Shown here piece after piece: positions 1 through 64,000 of a stretch of 64,000 bases of DNA. Origin of the DNA: Amorphochlora amoebiformis (lineage: Eukaryota > Cercozoa > Chlorarachniophyceae); assembly GCA_054601695.1 (NCBI GenBank), contig BAAHQB010000020.1:682001-746000 (forward strand). The letters are read 5' to 3'. Made by a program: the position numbers and the translations under genes. Below the pieces are notes generated by a model. The model did no database searches, had not been told where the DNA came from, and was given only the letters and a program-made list of their open reading frames with translations. The stretch's first letter is position 1, and each line of letters opens with the position of its first letter.

Positions 1-31
<31 letters not shown>

Positions 32-62
32 CATATATATTCTATATATAATATATATATAT

Positions 63-146
<84 letters not shown>

Positions 147-229
147 TATATATATATATATATATATAAATACCATGTGTGTGTGCGTGTGCGTATATAC
201 CAATGCATCTTTTAGAAAGCATATACTAC
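1..229. repeat. (TA)n microsatellite, ABCG intron
   Basis: Near-pure TA dinucleotide repeat over bases 1-170 with minor TAT/ACA interruptions, then a short unique stretch before the exon at 230. It would be intronic if the ABCG gene continues leftward. Confidence 0.9.
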
Positions 230-6100
<5,871 letters not shown>

Positions 6101-6822
6101 AAGTGAAAAGTGCTATGTGGCGGTGCCTCTGGTGTCGATTCAATTTGTATGTCTGCAAAAATTCTTCATTTCCCGCATATTTCATGTGAAGACTTACCAA
6201 TATGAGTCGGAAATCCAAGAATTATTCTGTCAACACTTAAAATTTAGTGGGGAACTACCAGGGGGGAGTATTTTGCGTCGGCTCGACAGAAGGAAGATGA
6301 ACCATCCGCCTGCATTTTGCCTCGAAAGAGGCCCCGATGTTCCGCTTCTGTCGGGCGCTCAGGTTGACGCGACCCGACGGGGCTGGGATTAGCAAGGGTT
6401 CCGGGATTCAATGAATCCGGGATATAATCCCGGATTTGCAATAGTAATCCCGGGATTCGAATTCCGATGTCAGAAGACGACCACCAAGCTCTCGGGGAGA
6501 AACAAGACACAAACAGAGAACGGTTAATGAGAAAACGAGAAGATACACATGGGGGCCAATCATGTAAGACCTTCACTCATTCGTACCGCTTTCAATGAGA
6601 AAAAATAGTCATTGTATAAACTTATTAGCCGTAATGGCACTCTTATCCTCCCATGGTGGGATCAGGCCCTGCATGTGGAGGCTTCGACTCCACTGGGATG
6701 ATATTTTCGGATATTTAGTGTTTCAACCTGTTTTATCCTTTCTGTTGTACATTAATTCACCCGAGCTTTCATGTTTTTATGATGCATATTTATCGTTATG
6801 AGGGTGTATGAAATTTATGTAT

Positions 6823-6830
<8 letters not shown>
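6101..6830. other. Unique sequence upstream of ABCG; hairpins of CCGGGATT type
   Basis: GC-balanced DNA 5' of the ABCG start. Two short perfect hairpins sit near 6398-6436: GGATTC/GAATCC and ATCCGGGAT/ATCCCGGAT with 3-base loops. The same AATCCCGGG words recur near 26865, 46000 and 53620. Open frames here are not family-like. It probably holds the ABCG promoter or an old dispersed element; I cannot tell which. Confidence 0.4.
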
Positions 6831-6865
<35 letters not shown>

Positions 6866-6973
6866 TATATATATTATATACAGTATATTATATAATATAT
6901 ACATTTATATATATATAATATTAGTATATGTATATACGTACATGACACACATTTCTTAAATGTGCATTATATA

Positions 6974-7062
<89 letters not shown>

Positions 7063-7116
7063 ATATATAAATATATATGTAATATATATATATATATATA
7101 CATAGTTGAAATATGC

Positions 7117-7170
<54 letters not shown>

Positions 7171-7263
7171 AAGATGTACATACAAGAAATATATGTGTGT
7201 CATGTACATATACTATATATTATAATATATACATATATATCTATATATATATATATAATATAC

Positions 7264-7308
<45 letters not shown>

Positions 7309-7384
7309 ACATATATACATATATATATATATACATTATATGTATATATGTATATATGTCAGAATATATTCACATACACAATGC

Positions 7385-7425
<41 letters not shown>

Positions 7426-7591
7426 TATAAATATATATATGTGTGTGTGTGGGTACAGCTGTATATTACATGTAAATATAATATATACATGTATATATAT
7501 AATATTATATATATATATATATCATATATATATATATATATATGTGGGTGTGTACAGCTGTATATATACATGTAAATATAATATATACATG

Positions 7592-7627
<36 letters not shown>

Positions 7628-7643
7628 CATATATACACAATAC

Positions 7644-7679
<36 letters not shown>

Positions 7680-8080
7680 ATATATGTAAGCATACATATA
7701 CATGTGATATCTATATATATATATATATATATATATACTGGTATACTTATATATAATATTGTACACTAATATTATTATTTTTATTATTATTATTATTGTT
7801 ATATATATATATATATATATAATTATATATATATATATATAATATATATATATACATATATTTGTATATCATATGATATAATTACAGACACTATGATATA
7901 AATTATTGCTATTGTTACTATTATAATGTATATATATATATATACTATGATATTTATCTAGTTATATACTAAAGTATATACATATAATTATAATGACTAT
8001 GATTATATATATAAATATATATATATATAGCCGTATAATATGTATAATATAAGTAATAGTAGGAGGTGTGTGAGTATCTT

Positions 8081-8134
<54 letters not shown>

Positions 8135-8332
8135 TATATACATATATTTGTATATCATATGATATAATTACAGACACTATGATATAAATTATTGCTATTG
8201 TTACTATTATAATGTATATATATATATATACTATGATATTTATCTAGTTATATACTGATATACATATAATTATAAGTGCAGATTACGGTACTAGTGCAAC
8301 ATACTAAACATATAAAGTATCATGACTATGAT

Positions 8333-8365
<33 letters not shown>

Positions 8366-8406
8366 GCTAGTTCATCATGATATCATAGTATATATCATAG
8401 TATAAT

Positions 8407-8453
<47 letters not shown>

Positions 8454-8540
8454 AAGGTATAGTATAATATTACATAATAGTATATATATATTATATTATG
8501 ATATATACACTCATATATAGATATCATAGGATGTAATTCT
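6830..8540. repeat. TA/TG microsatellite block with two local duplications
   Basis: (TA)n with (TG)n runs at 7019-7052 and 7291-7308. A segment containing GGGTACAGCTGTATAT is duplicated about 100 bp apart (about 7441 and 7540). A second, about 115-bp segment (TTTGTATATCATATGATATA and following) occurs near 7860 and again, essentially identical, near 8145. No gene seen. Confidence 0.7.
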
Positions 8541-9130
8541 ATATAGCTTTTGTAGATACTCGTCTTACCAGCAATCCCAGGCTTCGAAAATGTTCACTGG
8601 TAACTTAGTGTAGATTGTAGGCTGTGAGTAGATAATACTAGAATATGCCACGTAATGGCGCGATATAGTCAAGTTAGGTAATCTAGCCTAGTAGTAGAAA
8701 ATTAGAACACAAATTAGACAATGCCTAAATTTGACTGCCAACCATCGATCTGCAGCTACTAGAGCTAAGACCTAGAAGACTAGAAACTTTGAACTTGAAA
8801 ATCTGGCAGATGTAACTAGCGTAAGCCAATGTGCCGACGGTCAAAATGGTTGTAATTCTTTGATGATTACGAACTTTATAGGTAGCTACCATCTAGACTA
8901 CGAGGCTGGAGCATAGACCGTACGTAGCCTAGATCTAATCTAACATTAGCGGTGGTACGGTTACGTACTGAACATATTGTACGTACATGTAACTAACAGT
9001 AACATGTTAACATGACAATCCCAACTGCGGGGGGACTGTTGAATCTTCCTCCACTCTCCCATGCCTCATCTCCGATTTCCCTAACTCTGCCCTCAATATC
9101 TACTATTAGTCTTCTACAGCGAAAATATAT
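8541..9130. other. CTAG-rich unique island
   Basis: Non-repetitive DNA unusually rich in CTAG and TAGA words, similar in texture to 31.74-32.36 kb. It may be an old mobile-element remnant. The right end holds a possible exon, listed separately. Confidence 0.3.
8993..9121 (-). CDS. Possible unassigned terminal exon
   Basis: After an acceptor-like GCTGTAG at 9122 the minus strand stays open for about 42 codons to a TAG: (A)[18 protein letters not shown] and onward. The composition looks coding, but I recognise no family. The phosphoglycerate mutase gene already ends upstream at 9415, and no phase-compatible junction joins them, so this could be a separate gene's last exon, 3' UTR or chance. 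Confidence 0.25.
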   Translation of the reverse strand, partial: RCRRLIVDIEGRVREIGDEAWESGGRFNSPPAVGIVMLTCYC

Positions 9131-9165
9131 AAATGTATATATATATATATTATATATATGTATGT

Positions 9166-9200
<35 letters not shown>

Positions 9201-9201
9201 G

Positions 9202-9275
<74 letters not shown>

Positions 9276-9306
9276 CATACTCTATTTATATATATACATA
9301 AATACA

Positions 9307-9355
<49 letters not shown>

Positions 9356-9414
9356 CATATGCTCCCAAACCTTTAATCCACTCGAATTTCTTGGCACAAA
9401 TTCAAATTTTTAGC

Positions 9415-24029
<14,615 letters not shown>

Positions 24030-24079
24030 CTGAATATTAATCATATTGTAAATATATATGTATATATATATATATATAT

Positions 24080-25382
<1,303 letters not shown>

Positions 25383-25454
25383 TGTCAGCGATGCTTGGCT
25401 TAGGTTTGGGTTGAGATCAGTGTTAGCCCTATGCGGGGGTTAGAGTCACCTCGG

Positions 25455-25545
25455 GGTAGGGCTACGTAGGTTAGGGTTAGGGTAAGGGTTAGGGTTACGG
25501 TTAGGGTTAGTGTTAGGGTTAGAGTTAGGGTTAGGGTTCTGAGAT
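25455..25545. repeat. Interstitial TTAGGG array
   Basis: About 90 bp of TTAGGG units with variants (AAGGG, TTACGG). It starts about 20 bp downstream, in the minus-strand sense, of the candidate donor at 25558. Confidence 0.85.
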
Positions 25546-25558
25546 AGAAGCTAGGTAC

Positions 25559-25597
25559 CCTCTTGAAAATATTCCGCAGCGGACCGTTCCAAAAGAT
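25559..25597 (-). CDS. Candidate small exon upstream of dPGM
   Basis: Thirty-nine nt between a strong TTTCTTCAG acceptor and a GTACCT donor, open in all three frames; the frame compatible with the 24029 exon reads SFGTVRCGIFSR. Too short to be certain. The telomere-type array follows directly in the intron. Confidence 0.35.
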
Positions 25598-25619
25598 CTG
25601 AAGAAACATGTAAATAGAT

Positions 25620-26390
<771 letters not shown>

Positions 26391-26548
26391 AAAAATTTCT
26401 TTGGAACCCAAACCTAGCTTCCGAACGAGGCAACCATGCAGCGCCAAGGGCGAGGGTAAACAACCTTGAGAACGGAAGGCCTCTCCTGGTCCTATTTATT
26501 ATTTTTTTTTACTTTTCAAAACATCGCATCTCATTCCTTCTTATCTAC

Positions 26549-26737
26549 ACGAGTTGACGCCCCTAAAGGTTTTGAAACAAAAGAAAAATCGCATGGAAAC
26601 CAATTTTCCTTCACCCGCGATAAGGTCTCGATATTCGTGGCCTCCGTGGCATATACGCTGTTTTGACCGCACATGAGGCCACCCTGGCTTCCATGGGGAA
26701 GGACAACTGGGTTTATTCGGATATGAAATAAAGCTTT
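26549..26737 (-). CDS. Candidate first exon of dPGM transcript (or separate ORF)
   Basis: Minus-strand frame open from a polypyrimidine acceptor (CTCCCTTCAG) at 26738 to a GTAGAT donor at 26548. An internal ATG at 26672-26674 begins [18 protein letters not shown] and would encode 42 residues to the donor. It could be the initiating exon of the phosphoglycerate mutase gene, but the junction to 25597/24029 is not phase-consistent without another exon. Confidence 0.35.
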
Positions 26738-27408
26738 CTGAAGGGAGGATGGGGCCCCTCCCAGATCCCGTCGTCTGTCCACGAAGCGAGGCTATTCCTG
26801 CTCGTCCTGCGGGTGTCACGCAAGACTCCCTGGAGACTCTCGGATATTCTTGTTAATTAAATCCCCCGGGAATAAAATTAAAAAATACCATGATTACAAG
26901 GGTTATTAGGGGATCCCCGACAATACCGGGTACTAGGTACTTTGCAACGAGAAAACGTGATAGTGAACGAGGTACTTCAAATAAGGTAGAATCGCCTAAA
27001 GAATGAATGGTTCGCGAGAAAAGGTGCCTTTTCTCTTGGAGGAATCCAAGCTACTTGCGTAACCAGAGGCTCCGCGAGTAAACCGCAACGCGAAAATCAT
27101 AAACTTTCGCTTTACCCTTCGCCCCCGAATTGACGAAGTATCCTCCGAAGAAAGATCAGGGGATAATGAGCATGAAAACTACCCGATTTCGACGGTCAAC
27201 GACCCTGCGAGCCTACTCCACAGGAGCTGTTCCGCATATTATTCTCGACCAAGCATCTCAGGTGCAAAATCTCTCAAATTCTTGGTTTTCCAAAGACCAA
27301 GCGCTACGTAGTGAAGCCTATAATGAGAGGGGAGCGGGGCATTTAGGAGGATTCAAGGAAATCTTTTGCCGGGGGGGGGTAGAGTTGTGCTGATGAAAAT
27401 TGGTCATA
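26738..27408. promoter_or_regulatory. Probable divergent intergenic region
   Basis: About 670 bp of unique, TA-repeat-free DNA between the minus-strand candidate exon ending at 26737 and the plus-strand start at 27409. In this repeat-filled window such a clean stretch between divergent starts suggests shared promoter sequence. No specific element identified. Confidence 0.3.
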
Positions 27409-31023
<3,615 letters not shown>

Positions 31024-32399
31024 GATGAAGAGCAAACTTCATCTTTTTTTTCCCTTTTTTTCCAATTTAGCTCATCTCCCCTCCCCACACACCCCCCCCC
31101 CCTTTCCCCCTTTCTATTCGTCCTCTGTCACAAATATAGAATAGAGGAAAGGAATTTCGTGTGAACGACATATTCTTCCGCTTTTGTTTCGTTACTAGAA
31201 AGGCATTATCCCTATTTGATTCTTTTGTCTCACACTGTGCGATATGATGACCATGTCCCACGGAAAGAGGCCAAGGGAAAGAATAATTATCCACCATCCT
31301 ATGCAAACATATCCTTTTGGATACTAGCGAGCTGCAGTATTATAAGGAGAGGAAAAAAAAACAAAAATAGAAAACGAGAACCTGAGAAAATCATTCACAT
31401 GATTACGACTCACAAAAAGTAAAAAAAAAAAAAAAATGAAAAAAAATCCGAGTAGGAGTGTCGTGTATCCCCTTGAATCCCAACCCCGCGGCAAATGCGT
31501 GGCACTCAGGGAACGTTCATGAAACTTCTCAGAATTCTAATTTCTAAGGCTGTCTGAAAATAGTCGACAATATTTGGGTACTGCGGCTTATACTGATTTC
31601 ATAGATCGACATCAATTATAACTCAGTAGTTCACTTTTTTTCTTGATTTAATTTTTCGCGTTTTTATCTCCTGTTTAGATCCCTTTTCATTTTTTCCATT
31701 TGTTTGTTTTGCCAGTAGTGTACCTAATTGCGCGCATGCATGCAAACACTTATCGATCATCAATCACTGCTATCAGAAGTTTTACCAAATTTGGAATTGG
31801 TTAATTATTACTAACTCTAGTAACTCTGTAACTAGATCTACTAGATCTAGTGGATATCTAGATATGCGTATCTCAGTTACGTATGTTACAACTTAGAACT
31901 GCCAGTACCATTACTAGCTGTAGTAGTTACAGCGCAAATTTTTGATAGTATCTAGAGCATATATATATACTGATATATATATATCATAGTATATATCTAG
32001 CTAGACTCTATGATCTAGATGATCATGATTCATGATAGATATAGTCTTAGATTGTCCGATCCTTTTGGACTCATATCTAGTATATACTTTGGATGTCTCA
32101 GATATGTCAACATACAATCTTTTTGGACACCACTCTAGTACTGCATTAGTGCAAGTTCTACGATGGATCTAATGAACACACTGTCAGTAATTTTAGTACC
32201 CCAGATCGAATATTATCAAAGTGGAATCATGCATGATTACACTATGGCACACTAATCCTTCATATCTTCTAGCTGCTTCCACATAGGTATGTTGCTTACC
32301 CCATAACCTTCCCGTCTCTGAAAATTATGAACTTACATTGAACTTGCAATGTGGCCAACTCTGGAACTTTGTACATATATTGGTAGAATATATATGTAT

Positions 32400-32400
<1 letters not shown>
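31024..32400. other. Unique and CTAG-rich sequence between convergent genes
   Basis: Follows the stop of the 27.4-31.0 kb gene. It contains poly-T and poly-C tracts (31045-31110), poly-A near 31420-31445, and from about 31740 a CTAG/AGATCT-rich stretch resembling 8.54-9.0 kb. The last exon of the Miro gene might lie here on the minus strand, but I could not identify it. Confidence 0.3.
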
Positions 32401-53582
<21,182 letters not shown>

Positions 53583-54397
53583 GTGGCTTGACCTCCCACT
53601 GCCGCCACGGCAAACCCCCCGGGGATTCTCCGGTTTGAGAGTTCTAACTACACCCCGGGATTAGTCTTAAATCCCGCGATTCATGGAGACTCGAAGCAGT
53701 CTCCGTTGACTCTGTAATAATCTCTGGAACGCTTGGACACCCGCGGGACACATCGCGTGGTACATTAGGAAGCTGGATTGGCTGGCTCTGTTTCCGCACC
53801 TTGGCCCCATTCTTCGTCATCCCCGGGATCCTAAGGGTGGATACGTAGTTCGCCTTAGTATAAATGTCAGGAGATAAGAAAAAGAGTATGAAAGAACCCC
53901 CAGGATCCTGGGGTTTGCCGCTGCTTGGCTCCACATCTCGGGTTGTAATTTTCAGCCGTGACGTTTATTAAATACGAGTGATTTTCATTGAATATGAGAG
54001 ATGTTCTTCACGCGCGTACACCTCCTAGCCTCCCCTTACAACTATTCTGTTTTCTTGTGTTCTCACAGTGGCGGCTTTCAAAACCTGAACCCCAACATGT
54101 CAGCATTCTGATCCATTTCTTTCAGGTTTGGAGTGACTTTGTAGGTTATGTGTTGGAGACTATGAGCCTTCCATCTAACCGACACCCTACTCCAAAAGAG
54201 TCGACATCTAAACCATCACCCAATTCCTAACGCGACGAATGTGTATTTTTTCATGTTGATATTCAATTAGTCAAGCCAGTCGGTATTAACAATCACACAA
54301 TGCACACGCATTTTCGAAAAAGTGAGAAAGAGAGAGATAAAGGAAAAGGTTCAGTGTAACGTTTGGGATATTTTTGAATGGATTTTGGTATGTACAG
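53583..54397. promoter_or_regulatory. Divergent region between Miro and glycosyltransferase genes
   Basis: Repeat-free DNA between the minus-strand Miro start and the first recognised plus-strand glycosyltransferase exon. It contains CCCGGGGATTC-type words like those at 6.4 and 46.0 kb and the ORF at 53994-54230. Promoters would be expected here, but I see no definite element. Confidence 0.3.
53994..54230 (+). CDS. Small ORF, possible 5' part of the glycosyltransferase gene or separate gene
   Basis: An ATG at 53994 opens a 78-codon frame to TAA at 54230: hydrophobic start LPLQLFCFLVF, then EPQHVSILIHFFQVWSDFVG. A good 3' splice site (TGTTCTCACAG at 54054-54068) lies inside, so 54069-54230 might instead be a terminal exon. 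HVSILIHFF faintly recalls the first strand of glycosyltransferases, but no in-phase donor connects it to 54398. Confidence 0.3.
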   Translation: MRDVLHARTPPSLPLQLFCFLVFSQWRLSKPEPQHVSILIHFFQVWSDFVGYVLETMSLPSNRHPTPKESTSKPSPNS

Positions 54398-60513
<6,116 letters not shown>

Positions 60514-60734
60514 GCGGCAGTTATTTTTCTCTCTCTCTTTTCTCTTTCTCCTTTCCTTCTCTTTTCCTTCTCTTTTCTCTCGTTTCTTAGTTTTTCGCTT
60601 TTTTCTTTTTCGCGTTTTTTTTTTTCTTGGTGTTCTTTTTGTCTTCGCGCCTTTTTTTTATTTTCCTCTATTTCCCCTCGTAATTCCTTCATCGAGGGGA
60701 GAGAAGAGCGACAAAATAGAATGGAGAAAGAAGA

Positions 60735-61355
<621 letters not shown>

Positions 61356-61364
61356 ATATTAAAG

Positions 61365-63350
61365 GAGCATATTTTCGTCAAGTTATGATAAAGGCAAAGA
61401 GTCTGGATCAAGGCTAAAAAAGGTATATATATATATATATATCAGATATCTATATGTATACACATATGTATATAAGTCTGAATATATATGCTAAAATGAT
61501 ATATATATATATATATACTCCTCTCAGATATCTATATGTATACACATATATATATAAGTCTGAATATATATGTTAAAAATGGTATATATATATATATATT
61601 ATATATATACTCCTCTCAGATATCTATGTGTATACACATGTGTATGTAAGTCTGAATGTATATGCTAAAATGGTATGTATATGTATATATGTATACTCCT
61701 CTCAGATATCTATGTGTATACACATGTATATATAAGTCTGAATATATATGTTAAAAATGGTATATATATATATTATATATATACTCCTCTCAGATATCTA
61801 TATGTATACACATATGTATATAAGTCTGAATATATATGCTAAAATGATATATATATATATATATATATACTCCTCTCAGATATCTATATGTATACACATA
61901 TATATATAAGTCTGAATATATATGTTAAAAATGGTATATATATATATATATTATATATATACTCCTCTCAGATATCTATGTGTATACACATGTGTATGTA
62001 AGTCTGAATGTATATGCTAAAATGGTATGTATATGTATATATGTATACTCCTCTCAGATATCTATGTGTATACACATGTATATATAAGTCTGAATATATA
62101 TGTTAAAAATGGTATATATATATATATTATATATATACTCCTCTCAGATATCTATATGTATACACATATGTATATAAGTCTGAATATATATGCTAAAATG
62201 ATATATATATATATATATATATACTCCTCTCAGATATCTATATGTATACACATATATATATAAGTCTGAATATATATGTTAAAAATGGTATATATATATA
62301 TATATTATATATATACTCCTCTCAGATATCTATGTGTATACACATGTGTATGTAAGTCTGAATGTATATGCTAAAATGGTATGTATATGTATATATGTAT
62401 ACTCCTCTCAGATATCTATGTGTATACACATGTATATATAAGTCTGAATATATATGTTAAAAATGGTATATATATATATATTATATATATACTCCTCTCA
62501 GATATCTATATGTATACACATATGTATATAAGTCTGAATATATATGCTAAAATGGTATATATATATATATATACTCCTCTCAGATATCTATATGTATACA
62601 CATATATATATATATAAGTCTGAATATATATGTTAAAAATGGTATATATATATATATATGTTATATATATACTCCTCTCAGATATCTATGTGTATACACA
62701 TGTGTATGTAAGTCTGAATGTATATGCTAAAATGGTATGTATATGTATATATGTATACTCCTCTCAGATATCTATGTGTATACACATGTATATATAAGTC
62801 TGAATATATATGTTAAAAATGGTATATATATATATATTATATATATACTCCTCTCAGATATCTATATGTATACACATATGTATATAAGTCTGAATATATA
62901 TGCTAAAATGGTATATATATATATATATATATACTCCTCTCAGATATCTATATGTATACACATATATATATAAGTCTGAATATATATGTTAAAAATGGTA
63001 TATATATATATATATATTATATATATACTCCTCTCAGATATCTATGTGTATACACATGTGTATGTAAGTCTGAATGTATATGCTAAAATGGTATGTATAT
63101 GTATATATGTATACTCCTCTCAGATATCTATGTGTATACACATGTATATATAAGTCTGAATATATATGTTAAAAATGGTATATATATATATATATTATAT
63201 ATATACTCCTCTCAGATATCTATATGTATACACATATGTATATAAGTCTGAATATATATGCTAAAATGGTATATATATATATATACTCCTCTCAGATATC
63301 TATATGTATACACATATATATATAAGTCTGAATATATATGTTAAAAATGG

Positions 63351-63387
<37 letters not shown>

Positions 63388-63582
63388 CTCCTCTCAGATA
63401 TCTATATGTATACACATATGTATATAAGTCTGAATATATATGCTAAAAATGGTATATATATATATATATCTATATATATATATATATATATACCCCTCTC
63501 AGATATCTATATGTATACACATATGTATATAAGTCTGAATATGTATGCTAAAAATGGTATATATATATGTATGTATATATAC

Positions 63583-63622
<40 letters not shown>

Positions 63623-63871
63623 CTCGCAGATATCTATATGTATACACATATGTATATAAGTCTGAATATATGCTAAAAATGGTATGTATGTATACCCCTC
63701 TCAGATATCTGTATGTATACACATATGTATATAAGTCTGAATATAGGCTAAAAAAGGTATATATATATATACCCCTCTCAGATATCTATATGTATACACA
63801 TATGTACATGAAGTCTGAATATAGGCTAAAAAGGGTATATACTCCTCTCAGATGCAATATATATATATATG

Positions 63872-63906
<35 letters not shown>

Positions 63907-63998
63907 TATATTCATGTATAGGTTGTGAAAGATACACTATTACGGTTGATCGCTGAGAATTCATCGAGAGACGAGAAAACTTTCAAAGTCGAAGAAAG
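61365..63998 (+). CDS. Unidentified gene, two exons at right edge
   Basis: Exon 61365-61422 reads [19 protein letters not shown] and ends at GTATAT. Exon 63922-63998 reads [20 protein letters not shown] and ends ..EE with donor GT at the last two bases of the window. Phase agrees. The second exon looks clearly coding, but no family is recognisable from 45 residues. The 2.5-kb intron is a minisatellite. The start and most of the gene are outside or unrecognised. Confidence 0.45.
61430..63862 (+). repeat. Minisatellite of exon end plus 5' splice site, about 27 copies
   Basis: Unit of about 88 bp: GTCTGAATATATATGCTAAAA(A)TGGTATATAT, TA run, TATACTCCTCTCAGATATC, then TATATGTATACACATATGTA. Four unit types alternate in a higher-order period of about 355 bp (near-identical copies at 61670-62025, 62025-62380, 62380-62735 and so on). 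The end of exon 61365-61422 with its donor (AGTCTGGATCAAGGCTAAAA, AAG|GTATAT) is the founder; the closest copies are the last ones (63740-63840: GTCTGAATATAGGCTAAAAA). Confidence 0.85.
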
Positions 63999-64000
63999 GT

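Noticed and set aside
61430-63862. CRISPR-like array (regular repeat and spacer)
   Set aside because: Eukaryotic context, spacers are not unique but low-complexity TA, and units form a higher-order satellite derived from an exon junction.

Overview
The window is nuclear DNA of a eukaryote with a repeat-bloated genome. Coding exons are tiny (13 to about 330 nt) and are separated by introns made mostly of (TA)n microsatellite, TTAGGG/CCCTAA telomere-type repeat, (GA)n or (CT)n tracts and assorted minisatellites. Introns have GT-AG or GC-AG ends, and branch-site-like CTAAC motifs are visible. Three diverged copies of a tRNA-derived SINE-like element are present. I cannot name the organism. The telomere motif and CTAAC branch sites fit several protists or early-diverging fungi. 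Nearly all long open frames are uninterrupted (TA)n read as Ile/Tyr and are not genes.

By reading both strands for short open segments bounded by AG and GT/GC, and requiring the codon phase to match across each junction, I assembled four genes that resemble known families and two that I cannot identify. From left to right: (1) an ABCG-type ABC half-transporter, minus strand, 6100 to 230, running off the left edge; (2) a cofactor-dependent phosphoglycerate mutase, minus strand, from at least 24029 to its stop at 9415, with possible 5' exons up to 26737; (3) an unidentified protein with a signal-peptide-like start, plus strand, 27409 to 31023; (4) a Miro-like (RHOT/Gem1) mitochondrial GTPase, minus strand, 53582 to 33175 or beyond; (5) a UDP-glycosyltransferase-like gene, plus strand, 54398 or earlier to 60513; (6) a gene running off the right edge, plus strand, 61365 to 63998. 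Genes 2 and 3 diverge from a shared 26.7-27.4 kb region, and genes 4 and 5 diverge around 53.6-54.4 kb. The family genes are housekeeping functions (membrane export, glycolysis, mitochondrial positioning, glycosylation) and do not form a pathway.

The most unusual feature is the introns. Several telomere-type arrays are not chromosome ends: they abut splice sites exactly, and two Miro introns consist of telomere-type repeat almost from donor to acceptor (one with an added CT tract). Both of those use GC donors. In addition, many minisatellites are tandem copies of an exon-intron junction: exon end plus 5' splice site, or 3' splice site plus exon start. They leave arrays of decoy splice sites inside the intron. 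Exon models were built by eye. Residue-level family matches are the strong evidence; phase agreement between short exons is supporting evidence only.
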